NCBI RefSeq assembly: GCF_020085105.1
Contig: NC_058047.1
Span: forward strand, 22,586,001 to 22,650,000
Origin: Siniperca chuatsi
Taxonomy: Eukaryota > Chordata > Actinopteri > Centrarchiformes > Sinipercidae
DNA length: 64,000 nucleotides
Direction: 5' to 3'
Each line of letters opens with the position of its first letter. Position 1 is the first letter of the stretch. A model generated the notes under the pieces. The model saw only the letters and a list, made by a program, of their open reading frames with translations, ran no database searches and was not told the DNA's origin. This document shows positions 32,501 through 45,800 of the stretch, piece after piece. The position numbers were made by a program, and so were the translations under genes.

Positions 32501-35500
32501 GTGATCATAGCATTTAGACATGAGCATGCTCAAGAGAAATAGCTGCATGTCTTTTCATCATCTCATTCTGTCCCTGTGTCATAGGCTTATTAGTTTCACA
32601 GCCATTTGAAGATTATTGTTATTATGTAATATGATTAGCACTCATAACTGTGCAGCCAGTTGACCAGCTGGGGATTTTATATTGTATTCTATTAGACTGC
32701 AGACACTTTCTAATCATCCATAGCATAACAAGACTAGCAAAGTATTATGATTCTCGGAGCAGGTAAAATGAAGTTGTCCACCCAGTGCAGTTGAATTTTA
32801 AATCTGCTGACTCCCCTGAATATTGTATAATTTAGTGTTTGTGCGCTTGATTAGTCTTTTATGTAATTAAATGCCTGTAATGCAGGTTGCTTCTGCTTAT
32901 TATACCCAAAGAGGTGTCTTATGTTTGTGCTATATGTTTTGACACCAGTCCAGTAAGAGAACACCACACAGTTTTGCTTGTCCAACCTGTTTCCTTTCCT
33001 AGATCATCTATAGGGTGACATGGTCTATATGGGCTTTCACTTGCCCTATGCAGAGTTTCCCAACTCACAGCTTCAGTTCCTGGGCAGTTTTGTTTGTGAA
33101 CCTCTGTTTTGCAGCACAAATATTATGACTATAAAAAAACAAAACAAAAGAAAGCTTACAATGAGTTAGCAGGCTAATGGAGCTTATCAGATATAACATT
33201 AGGTAAGTTACCCTTCACTACACACACTTAAAAGTGTTGTGAAATTGGTGTCCTCTAACTCAAAGGCAATGTGAGTGAGGTACAAAGAAGGAAGCCAGGG
33301 TATAGCTAGAGCACCCTGTCATCTGACCACATTGTAAAAGTTTGCCAGAGAACCTGTTGTCACTGATAGTACTGCTTGTATTTCAGTGAGAGTAAATGAC
33401 AGAGAAACAGAGAAGGCTCTATGTGTGTTTTTGGCTATTCCAGCCATGGATGGGGGGTTGGAACTTGAAGGTAAAATGGGAGGTAACAAAGCCTGCCTTG
33501 GGACACGACAATGTTGCTTACTTTAGCCTTTTCCTGAAACTCATCACCTCCCAGCTACTCATTTCATCCAGCTGCCTTGTTGTAACTTTTATGTTCCTGT
33601 AATACTGTATGGCTGCTGTGATTTGCAGCATGTGTGTCCAAACACATGCTTATTTTTTCTCTCCTCTTAGCTCTGCCTTCATTAGACGACTCCTTTGTTG
33701 TTCTTGTTGTTCCGGTATTGTCCTGCTGGATGCCTGGGCCTTGTCAGTGCATGTGCTTGCTCTGGCAGCACATATGGTAAATTGGATTCGATACAGAGAA
33801 GATTAGCATCATGGCCCCTTTTTAAAGGATGACTTGCAAGACTGCAGTCTAGTCAAAGTGTGAAGGAGTTATCTCATATGAAGGTGTATACATCTTGCGT
33901 TTACCCCATTTTGCCACATTCTGACTTCATGTTGAGTCAAGGTTGGGTGGTCAGAGGAGTATGATCAGTAATTGGTCTAACCCAACGTAGACATATTGAG
34001 ATACATTGCCCAGTCATGTATGTCCTATGATATCTTTTATGTAGTCTGAAGGACATTGTTGATATTAATTTATCATGAGCTGCAGATATCTAAACCACTT
34101 TTTTGTATAAGTCTGATCGAGTGTTGTGTATTAAAAACTTGTTTTATCCTGCAGTATAAAAGGATCTCATCATGGAAAAAATTTACCTGCATTTAAACAG
34201 TGAAGAGTTTGGAGTGTATTCATGTTCTAGTTTTCAACTAAGGGGTTATCTGGCTGGCTTGTTTTCTTATTCTTTCTTGACTTAACTTTCTGAGCGAAGA
34301 TGCAGCATATCTCAACCCTCAACTGAATGTTATCAAAAGTACTTTTTTCTCTCTCTCTTTTTTTTTTTTTAAACATGGGCAGATTGATTAACTTACAAAG
34401 AATGGACTTGGATATTTTTCTAAAATAAAATAAAAAAGGCAGGTTATCTGTCAGAGCAAACATGACATTTGACCTACATGTCAAAAAACTGCAGAAAGCA
34501 AGCAAACCCGGCTCAGGGCTCTTGTTCTAAGACATAGTTGTTTGTTGTCTCTTCTCTAAGTTTAATCAAAGCTTAAGTCTATTGTTTCTGTCAGCATTTT
34601 CAGAATTCAATATGGAAAACAGATTAGGGCCGAGACGATTATTGAATCCGTTACTTGATCAACAGAAAATTGATCATTTGAGTCAAGTATCAAATAAAAA
34701 TGCCAAACATTGGATGGTCTCGGGTTTGTTATGTTTTTATTTTGTATCATTTGTGAAATTTGACTTTTTGTGAAAGTTGAGTTTTGTGTTTTTTTTGTTT
34801 TTTTTTTTTTTTTTTTGATTGGCAGACAATAAGCAATTTGAAGTTTATATGATATGAGAGAACTAAAAAGTTTAGCTTTTTTATAAGCTAAATAAATATC
34901 TATTGATTAATCTAAAGAATAATAATACAATCATAAAACAAATAACTACATACCTAAATCAGATTTTATTTTGCTTGCGACAATGGTTGGCAAGTTGTTA
35001 AATGTACAAATGGGTTGTATTAAAAACCTCCTAGATAAGATTACGTCCATTTGTCTGACTCAGAGACTGGGTCTAATCTGTTGCCAGTGGGTACATTATA
35101 CCTTGTAAATCTCAGGCTTAAAATTTTGTGATAAAACATTCCCTTTCCTCTTCTGTTGGCTTAGAGACTAGAGGCTCAGTAACTGAGAGTCCATCTTTCT
35201 GTTGTTGTTGTTGTTGTTGTTGTTGTTGTAGCATGCCAGAGTTTAGCACCGCAGGCTGGCAGCTCTGGTTTTATGTGAGGAGACAGAGCTGGACTGGCAC
35301 TCCAGAGCACACTATTATTCCTGCGCACTGGCCATGGAGACTGCTGAGCACATTCGGCTCTCTTGCCTGCCGACCTTCCTGTCTCCCAGCTGCGTGGCTC
35401 TCTGTATGTTAATGCTTTACGTTGGCACCTTTTTGTAACATGAGAAATGTAAAGTAGTCAGAGTATGCCAACACTTGAGGTAGAACCACTGTCAGGTGAA

Positions 35501-38500
35501 ATGAGTACACCAAGGTATCTAAGGCAAGCGCTTAGCTGTAGGGCTGGGTGATCAAAAGAATCTCAAATCCAGATTGCAATAAAACGTCCCTAGATAACGA
35601 TAATGAATACAGGATGCTTGTAGTGAGTATGGAGAACAATGAGTAGAACCCCTACTTTATTAGTCTACTTTGTCTGTGTTTACTTGAACACAGTATTTGA
35701 GTAAAGTCTGAATGAAGACAGGTATTACTGGAGAATATTATAAAGCAGAGACATGTGGCCAGTCTATTACGTGTCTTGTTATTTTTTTGTTTAGCCTTAA
35801 ATAAAAATGAAAAGCAGATTGGATTGAGTATCGTCAGTTTTGTGTTAGTCCATCTTGTCTCCCTCACTTCCTTTACTCAGAAAATAATTTAGTAGGCTCA
35901 TTCAAAGTGTCCCAAGGTAAATCTTGTTAACCTTGCACTCTGCAACTGTATTTGAAAACTGCCCCACATTGCATATCAACATATTTTTGTATTGTGAATT
36001 TTGTGCCATAAACGTGCATCATATCTTTGTAGGTTGGTCAGTATAAAGAGCATGACATGAATTGTTGAAAAGCTTGCAGTTGTTTACGGCGAGCCCCCTA
36101 ACAGCACCATTTTGCAAAAAAATTCCATTATGGTTTTATTTTTTTTTTTATTTTTCTGGCAGCAGGAACTTCTTTTCAGGATCCTATTGCTCACATAATA
36201 TTTTTCTCGGAATAGGTAGGCCTGCAGTGATTTGAATGCAGGCCAGTGGCCTGAGGCTCTGTCAGTGGTTAGAATGAAAATACAACTGTTTACTGTGTGA
36301 GTGAATAGTATTTGGAGGGTGGAGCTTGTTAGGTCTTAAAGGTGGGGGACTTGCGTCAGACACTAACGTAGTGTTATTGCGTGTGTTTGCCTGTGTGAGA
36401 AGAGGGAATGGCAAAGGGCAGAGAGCTGACTGGTTTGACTATTTAACAACTGAGCATTAAGTTCAAACTGTGGCTTTTTTGTTTGAACTTTTTGTGGTTA
36501 TACAATAAGCATATTTTCTGAGTAATTAACAGTGCAAGTGGTTCCCCAGGGTTTTAACTGTACATTATCTAAAACGATCTCTACCTAAAAGTCTAAAATG
36601 ATTTAAGGCATGAAAATGTTCCATCTCAAGTTGTTTTAATGCAGCTCATTTCTGACAGCTGGATACTGTATGTATACTCTGAGTTTTGATAGTTCATTAC
36701 ACTTAAATCAGGGGTTGCTTTGCTTTTTCCTGCCCTCCTAGAGAAAGGCACTATTTTTCCCCTCTTGGAAATGCTCTGGTTTCTTCTCTTCCCATCCCCC
36801 TCTCTGGCTTGCTGCTCTTTACTGTTTACCTTTTGCAGCTACCGACTGGCTTTCATGCTTGTACTGCGTGTGGTGGTCTATTTCTCTCTTTTCCTTTTGT
36901 TGACGGTTCAGTCTTCTATGTAGCAAGTGTGTGACTGTTTGTATGTATATGTGCCTTTTTAACTGTCTGGGTGAGGGCAATGTACAGAAAGCTGCCTTGT
37001 CCATAGCGGACACAGAGATCTACTAAAGAACATTGTGTACTAAAGCTAATGCGGACACGTTTTGCTTAAGCTTGCATATAAAGACATACCACTGCCATCA
37101 AATCTACTTTCCTTAAGCAGCCTCCTGGATGCAAAATCCCATTCTTATTTCACAGGCCAAAATAATTTGATTTGTAATTGACATTAGAATCAAATGGGCA
37201 ATATGAATTAGGCTCATTGTTTCAGATTTGCTAAGTATGTAGGTGCCACTGTATGAGTATAATGTATTGTTCAAAACAAAAATATCACAGTATTCAATTC
37301 ATGTCAGTTTCCAGTGTTTTATTAAAACATGGTTTTTCCTTGCTCTTTTGGAGGCCACTGTTGGAGTGCTTTGGAGTACATATGGTAAATGTAAATGTTT
37401 CACCACGCTGCAGCACATGGGTACACTGTGTACAGAGGTGAATGTTTAATGAGTTTTTGTTCCCCTGCTGTGCCTGCCGATGAATACATACTGACTAAGA
37501 ATGCACATGTATTGTTGTATCCACATCCACCCATGCTAACCCACACTGGCAAAGTGGCTTTTCCTATCAAATTACATTATATCACATGACTGCGTCCTTC
37601 AGTCCCATTGTTCTGTGCCGATGTTCCTGATGTCGCATTCCCAAGCCTCTTTGATCCCTGTCTGACTGGAACTACTGCGATGCATCATAACGTCACAGCT
37701 TCACTGTTGCCACCATACTGTGACTATGGGTCTTTTGTCTGGCTCAGTATTAGAGAAGAGATGTGTTTAATTTCACTGCTGATAAATATAGTGTTATGCA
37801 GGCATTTAACAGATTGGTAAAGATATATAAACAGATGATCTTTTATGATTTCCCTAGTCAAGCCTGATGATAGAATTACTTAATTTTATAACCAGTAACT
37901 TAAATAAATATACAATATAACCTTGACACATTTATGGTAATTATCCCTGAGAATATTGCTTTTGTTCTTGTAACTCAGTATATCTGTTAAATTTAGTTTG
38001 ACCATTTTCAATTTTCATGTATTGTTCTGATGTATTGTTATGTAATTCTGTCCTGTGATTTATTTTAATTAATTTTTCATTCATTCATTAATTTTTTCGA
38101 TTAAAATTCAATTGAATTTTGAAATTTCTGTTCTTAATCCAGTAAATTCAAACACAGTGCTCTTAACTTGGCTGTATACTCATCATGAAACAAATCCATT
38201 TCTTTGCTTCAAGAATGGATCAAACACAACAATTATTTGGCTGGGTCTTGTTTGCATTTACAAGACAGTTGATTCATGGTGTCCGTGCTCAGAGCCTCTC
38301 TGCCAGTCATGTCCCAAGGTTTTCATTTGATAATGTTGTATGTACCTGACTTGGTGCTATTGTTGTGTTTATTGAGGTTTAAATGGATTTTATCTGAATT
38401 GTTGCTTCAGTGATTTAGTGGACAACACACAGATCTCTAACAGCTAAGTTTTGGTTCTGGATGAAAATGTCCTTAATGTCTGTGGGCTGCAGGCACGTTA

Positions 38501-40089
38501 GGTGAACATAACCGTACAGGAGGAGCAGTCTTTCTTCCACCAGGTGACTTGGCCCACTTGCTGCCAGGCTAGCTTCCAAATAGTGTGTTTGTTCATTCAC
38601 ACTACATCCTAGAGAAAGGCTCCTGTGTAAATTTTGAAGGATTTATGTGCGTCACAGAGCCAGTGTAGTCAAAGAAGGATCCTTATAGATCAGAGAGACA
38701 AACAAGCTTTACAAATAGCTTAAACTAGTGTGGATTATAATAGTATGTGGCCTTTCATTATATTAGACTGGTGCTGTGCCTGTTCGGAACGGGACGATTT
38801 TTTGGCCTCTGGTATTTCTGCTCCAATGCATAGAAAAATTAATACTGTTGATTTGAGGTGTGAATGAGTATACAGTATACACCAACAACATGCAATACAC
38901 TAACATTCTATTATTCACTGATGTTATGTACTATAATAGTGAATCTTTTCTCGTTTAAAATTAAATACATAACAGAGAGCTTTTGGAAAAATGTGGATCC
39001 AAAAATAAAGTAGATCAATCATATTGGGCTCTCAGATAATTTATTTTCTGTACCTCCAGTTCGGATCATTTGAGTGGGTAGATTTGTGATTATATGAGAC
39101 ATACTGGTTTTGAACTGCCTGTGGGACTCAGTATTTTTTTTCATTATTTGCCTGTTTAGCACGTCATTTAGCCATTTCCAGTTAGGTCCTATGCAATTTC
39201 AAATTTTATCCAAAGTAAGAATATCCACTCACAGCAATCCAAATTAATTTCCAGATTCTGAGAAATTCTCTGCTCCAGCAGCAGAGGACAGTCACCGACT
39301 CAACCCCGGTCATTCCTTACTCCTGGACAGCATAGTCCGCGCTCAGACACAGAGCTGAGCAGCTCGCTGTTCGCCTCTGCAATCAAAGTTTATTAAGAAG
39401 TTTATTAATACTAAACGTGTTGCATGTCCAAACATGTTTTTGCTGTCTACTTACTTTTCTCTGACTTGCTGTAGGCTACAGCTCTGATCTCCGGATACAT
39501 GTAGCAGAGCCTGGAAGCCCCGCCCCACCCCCCTGCTGCACATAGATGAGCGTCTCTGATCACTTGTTTATTCAAAGTTTATTAACATTAAATGTGTCGC
39601 AGGTCCTCAGCAATACACCCTCAAAGTGTGAAGTTGATCGGATGAACGGTTGTCAAGAAAATCGAAGGACAGACATTCAGAGATTCTTTCCTTTATAGTT
39701 AGATTAGATGAACTCAAGTGTTTTTATCAAATTGTGATTATCTGGCTTTTAAGAAGAAACATGATGAAATAGTGTCACTCTGCCGGGAACTACTGGGCCT
39801 GTACCAGTGTGTTTATTAGCATGGCATTTTAACAAGAACATTAAGAAAACCACCAAGAAAGTTCTCTTTGAACACAAGTATGACATCAGTTTGTAGGCAC
39901 TTTGCTGTTCCATTGCTTGAACAGAGCTTTATTAATCCAAGCTTATATAATATCCAGTTTTATTTATTTATTTCTTAAAATACAGGTGGTGGATTGTTAT
40001 TTTAAGCTTGTATCCTGTAACCTGCAGTTATTTCACACAGCCTCCTCTGTTTTCTTTCAATATCTGTGAGTGTCGATGTTCATTTGTTA

Positions 40090-40129
<40 letters not shown>

Positions 40130-42782
40130 CTAAAAATACAGATCTAGTTTAATAATTTACACATTCAACACCTTTTACCCATATCTGGAAATGTGTTGAG
40201 TAAACGTAAGAATCATTGTAATATCTAGCAAACAAACGTTTTTGTTTTCTGCAATGTGGGCACAGTTTTGTAGGTAAAGCAATTGTATCCTGGACTTGGA
40301 CAGAGTGAGTCTATAGAAGTTTGAATCTGGAAGAAGTCTGTTGTTGTTGCTTTATTTCAAAGATTTATTATATTTCCTCACCTTCTGGGTTCTGTGCATT
40401 CATGTTTGTCCTATCACTTTCCACCTGCTGGGTTCAGGACAGCTCTGCAGCTCGCCTACATTCTCGAGAAGAGAAACATCAAGAAAGTTGACATGCTTTT
40501 ACGCCTACGCTTAGCAGTTAGGACTGATTTCCTGCTCTGAGATGCTTGATAAGTACAGACCCAGATCCTGGTGCCAGGAACAGGCCAGGGTCATAATTCT
40601 TTAGAGGGGATAAACTATATGGGGTATGCCTCTATTCCTCCTTTACAGCAAGTCAGCACATTGCATTAAAGCATTTAGGGAAATCAGCCCGCCACTCCAA
40701 CCCCGTTCACCACTTTAGAGTGCCTTTGGTCACAAAGATTAGCAAATAGAGCAGCAATGCTAAGCTTTGAGGCTAATGTGTCTTCAGCAGCAAGGTAGAA
40801 AACGTGAACATCCATTCCCTCAAATCTTTCCCTTGACCCCACTGTTTGCTGGTGAAATTTCTGTTAGCGGAGTCTCTCTCTCTGATTTCTGATAAATAAT
40901 TGGCTGGTTAAAAAAGTATAAATGGTTTATTGCAGATTAGCCCATAGTCGGTATCAATCTCTTCTGCCCAGTCCAAAAACTGGGGAAAGTGGTTAGATGT
41001 ACAAAAAGTATGAGCCAAATGAATCGGTTTTTTGAATTTGACAGTCCTTGAGTGAAGATTAGAACCATTTTCATTTCAGACAGAAGTCAGAGCCTTCGCT
41101 GTTCCAAGAAAATCTTATCTGGCTTTGCGAGTTCACATAGGAAAGAAAGCACAGAGCCACAATATGTCCATGTGTGCATGTTGTGATTTTAAGATAGGAT
41201 ATACCAGGGGAGGAAAGGGAGGACAATTTGAGAAAATATTTTTGAGAAACTTCATCTACTTAATTGCCTGACAATAAAAATAACCTACCGTAACCAGTTA
41301 CTAGCAAGGCCTTTGGGTACCTGTGCTTAACTCAGTGTGTTGTTGGATAACAAACGTACCATAAGTAAGATGGTAACGAGTGTCCGGTTCAGAAATGTAT
41401 GTGTAGTGCATTAGAGAGCTATTCAGTAGTCCACCCACTATGTCCTGGCTGCCCCAAGGATGCACCAGTGGAGAGGATTATGGAGGATCAGCAGGCTTTA
41501 GAACAAACTGCTGCTCTACATTATTCCATGCTTCGATGTGGAGGAAAATTAGAACGCACACACAAACTTACACATACAAACAAGCTCAATCCTCTGAGGC
41601 TGGGCTTTTAGGCTCTGCCCCCCCCCAAACAGTGACGGCATGTTTTTGTCTGCCTGGCAGATGCGCTGGCCTGCTTTTGCTGGCGAGCCCTGGCACATCT
41701 CCCTGTCCCACAATCCACCTCTGCCCACGTGGATCCTGGATTCTCTCTCCTCAGCTCTTTTTCTCCCCATCTTCCTCTCTTGACATTTTTTCCCCCCCTG
41801 TTAACTATGTGGAGGTTAACAGTGTGTGGGTTGAATATGGATTCTCTGCCTTCTTGAAGGATTTTATTTCTCAGAGATGTTGCTCTGGATTTATTTGGCC
41901 TTTTTATTGTGTTTGCGTGTGTGTGTTTGCTCTCCCAAGCATGTGATTAAGCTTTGGTGAGTTGACGGATCAGTTTATAAGGAAACTTGAACCAACTCAC
42001 TACTAGAGCTGCAATGATTAATTGATTAATCAACTAGTTGTCAACTAATAAATGTATTACTATTTTGATAATCGATTAATTGTTTGTTTTTTTGTTGTGG
42101 TGTTTTTTTTTAAGAAAAAAATGTCAATTCTCTGATTTCATCTTCTCAAATGTGAATATTTTCGGGTTTCTTTAGTCCTCTATGACAGTAAACTGAATAT
42201 CTTTGGGTTGTGGACAAAGCAAGACATTTGAGGATGTCACCTTAGGCTTTGGGAAACAGTAATGAACATTTTTCACCATTTTCTGACATTTTATGGACCA
42301 AAGAACTAATCGATTAATTCAGAAAATGATCGACAGATTAATCAATAATTAAAATAATCGTTAGTTGCAGCCCTACTCACTACATGATCACGCTGTTCTC
42401 CATCAGCCTTTCTCGAATTATTAACCGATTTCCGAGCACCACACGTCGTGTTTATATATAGAATAATCTAAACTTCAGTGAAAAACATCACAAGACTCTC
42501 CTCTGTCTTAGGACAGACAGACACACTATTCACATTCCTGTTCAGTTCATAATCAGGACCATCATAACACATACCCAGTGACTTCAATATGATGTCAACC
42601 AATTTGACTAATTTACTGCACTGCACTGTTAGTGACTCCTTCATCTCTTTATGCTTTTGTTTATCTATCTCCTCTCTATGTTGTGTCACAACAGTTGACA
42701 CAGTGACACAGTTTAAGTAATTTAAGACAATTAAGGACGGTAAGGACTTGGTGTACATCATGTGCCGTCAATTAGTTAAAGG

Positions 42783-42833
<51 letters not shown>

Positions 42834-45800
42834 TTTTTATACAATAAGCAGCAACAAGCTGGTCTGAGATTTAGGCCAGTAGAAGTATATAACCTGACCC
42901 AGGTTATATACTTTGTGTGTTGCAACGTCATGCAATGAGAAAGATGAGTATAAATGAGAGGGCAGAGTGACAAAGCTCTCTTGATTTAGACTAATCAAAC
43001 ATTAAAGAGTCAATGGGAATAATGTCAAAGCAGTAAGGCTATAACGCTCATAGACCCAAGGCTATAGGGATGAACACACACACAAGTTCACACATGTTGT
43101 CATGCTAGATCCCTCTGAAAACTTTTAGTCACCAGACATCCTGCCTAAGAAGAGAGAGCACAGTTTGCATGCCATGCAGCTGGTGATAATATTTGACTCG
43201 CTGCTGGCAGATGAATCTATCCTCAGCCTGTTGTCTCTGCAGTTTTGTCTGCTCTGTGTCAACCCAGTCAGTTGGTACAGTACAGTACAGTTGATTTATA
43301 CCATGTCTCCTTGTTCTGAATGGTCCTAAAGCCAACAGGAAATATCGGGGGATTTGGCTGTTCAGAACCAGCAGAGACAGTGTATCAGCCAATGTGGCTG
43401 TGCGCATCGGTGCAAAGCTGTGTTGCTTTTAATTGTGTTATTGTGCATTGAAAGGCAGTAGGATGGCATAAAATGTAGAAAGCTGTTTTCAAAGATTATG
43501 GCTCAGGTTGGAGTTGTGTCCTCAAGCAAGACACAGACTCTAGAGGTGCCGTTCTGTGCACTCCCATTTTTCTGTAAAAGGTGACAAACAAGCCGGTAAT
43601 GTCCTCTTCAGCACTTACATGAATATTACAAAATGACTGAGCCGTTTGTAGCCAGAGAAGAGCCTAAAAGATGGAAAGACTTCTTGAAAACCCCCAGGTG
43701 CTTCTGAAGTGTGACAGGAAATGTGGATAGAGAGAGAATGAGGAAGAGTGTATTTGCAGTCTGCTGACTCATTAGTCTTGCCTCGGGCTTTTCCTTCATT
43801 GACCCACTACTGGTATGTAATGTACACGGCACACTTGGATATTTTTTATTTCAGTGGTCTAACTATTTGAATTAAAAAGTAGGTCACAGTATGCCCGGAA
43901 AGCAGATCCTCTCAGACCGTCCCCCTTCTTCACCTTTTTTTTCTTCTCTCCTTTTCATCTACTTTCCTTTTTTTCATCTTAAGAAGGAATGTCAACACTC
44001 AGGTCTTTCTGTTCAGTCATGGAGATGATGCTGAGTGTGGACTGGAGGGCATCATTCCCACTTGTTTTACAGTACAGGGCAATACAGGGCATTTGTGGTC
44101 TTGAATTGCTCCACATGTTTTAATCTCTGTATTTGAATTTTCATTATTTGAAAAGTGCTCTGCAACTTGGCAGGTTCTAGTTAAACATTGGTTCAATGAG
44201 TCACTTTGTGGAAGTCAGTCAGATTTGCATCCGTCATCACTGAAGTTTACTCTGTGTAAAATTGTTTACTCTGTGACGTGTTCACTTAAACCTGCACTGT
44301 GGTATGCGATCTGTTTGTCACCCATGTATTTTCAAAAGTCTTATCTGGGTGATTTGAAGGCCTTTTAAAAAATGATAACAAGCAATGTTGGGGAACATAA
44401 ACTTGCCATTAACTAAATTATTATATCAGTCAGTTTTGATAATAACAGCAACTGTAAATACACATTTAATATGAGATTTTACTACTTTTTCAGAATTTAG
44501 TGAATTATATACCCAGTTAAGGTCCTTATCTGAAACTAGGCAGTGAAACAGCCAAGGTTTGTTTCAGAGAACATCCAGTAACAACGAGACCTTGATATAA
44601 AATAAGCATATCACCACTACGCAAAGTATTTGGACCATACCATACCACGTGAGAACAATTCTAAGTCTTTGTGGCATCCTGTGCAAATATGGCAGTAATG
44701 ATATTGTGAAGGCTTTGAGTAAACAGCTCATGCAAAAATTCAACAGCGATCCACACTAACAATGCTTTCCTGTAAGCACCTTACAGCTGCAGAGTTCTTT
44801 GAATACGGTCTATGGTTCTGACCCAAGAGGAATTAAATCTAGCATGTAGGATCTTGTGTGGACGAAATACAGTTCAAACAAAAAAATGATCAGCCAATTA
44901 TTGAGAGTTACTCGGTTGGGATTCTGACAGGCACTGCCCTAAAACCACACTTTTTAACAAATGTATACATTCTGAGTGGATAGACTTACAGTAAGTCTGG
45001 AGATCAGTATAAAACATGCATAGAGGCATAAATTAAATATTTAATAATTACATATACAGTATATACATCCTCTCTCCTTTTTTCAGCATTGACTTTGTTT
45101 TCTTGGGCTCTCTCTGTACCACTTTATTAAAGTTCAAACTCTTTCCCAACTTCTCTCTACTGTCTGCTTGTCTCAGGATGGATACGTATACATGTGCAGG
45201 TTATGAATCATTTTTGAATAACTCAAAAGTTTTACAGACTACACAGGGCTGAAGTGCTATGAAATACTGTATTGTTTGAGAGGGATTGAAAGGAAGCTGA
45301 GAGATGCCTATGTTGCTACATCAAGGATTTTCTACTTGATTTTAACTGCTGTCCAGTGCTATCGTCGCAAGTTCCTCCATGTTAGTGCAATGTCGTTCTG
45401 TACCTCACGTTGTAGGCTTATCTTTGGGTGTGTTGTCTGACATGATTTTGCCTGTTGGTGGCAAAGAGTAGATCTAACTTGACTGAACATGTAATTTGAG
45501 GACTTTATCTTTTGTTTCTGCCCCAAAAGTCAAGTCAGTTATTGCGTTATTAAGTAAAAAGGCTAGATTTTCATAGACTTTTGATAAATTTTTTAGAAAG
45601 AATTTCAATTTGAGGTATAAAAAAAAAAAAAAAGAAATCCAAAATATAGACATTAACCATCATTTTTGTTGCACAGTGATTGAACGTTGAATTTGTTGGC
45701 ATATTAATTTTTACAGAAGTGTGTTACATAATTTCATTCATGGTGTTGTTTTCAGTAAAATATGTGGAATTTCCTGTCCGTGGGTGTTTTTAATGTTTGA

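Noticed and set aside
41440..41946. 168-aa ORF in suco intron 1
   Set aside because: Low-complexity Ser/Cys/Leu sequence with no domain and no splice context.
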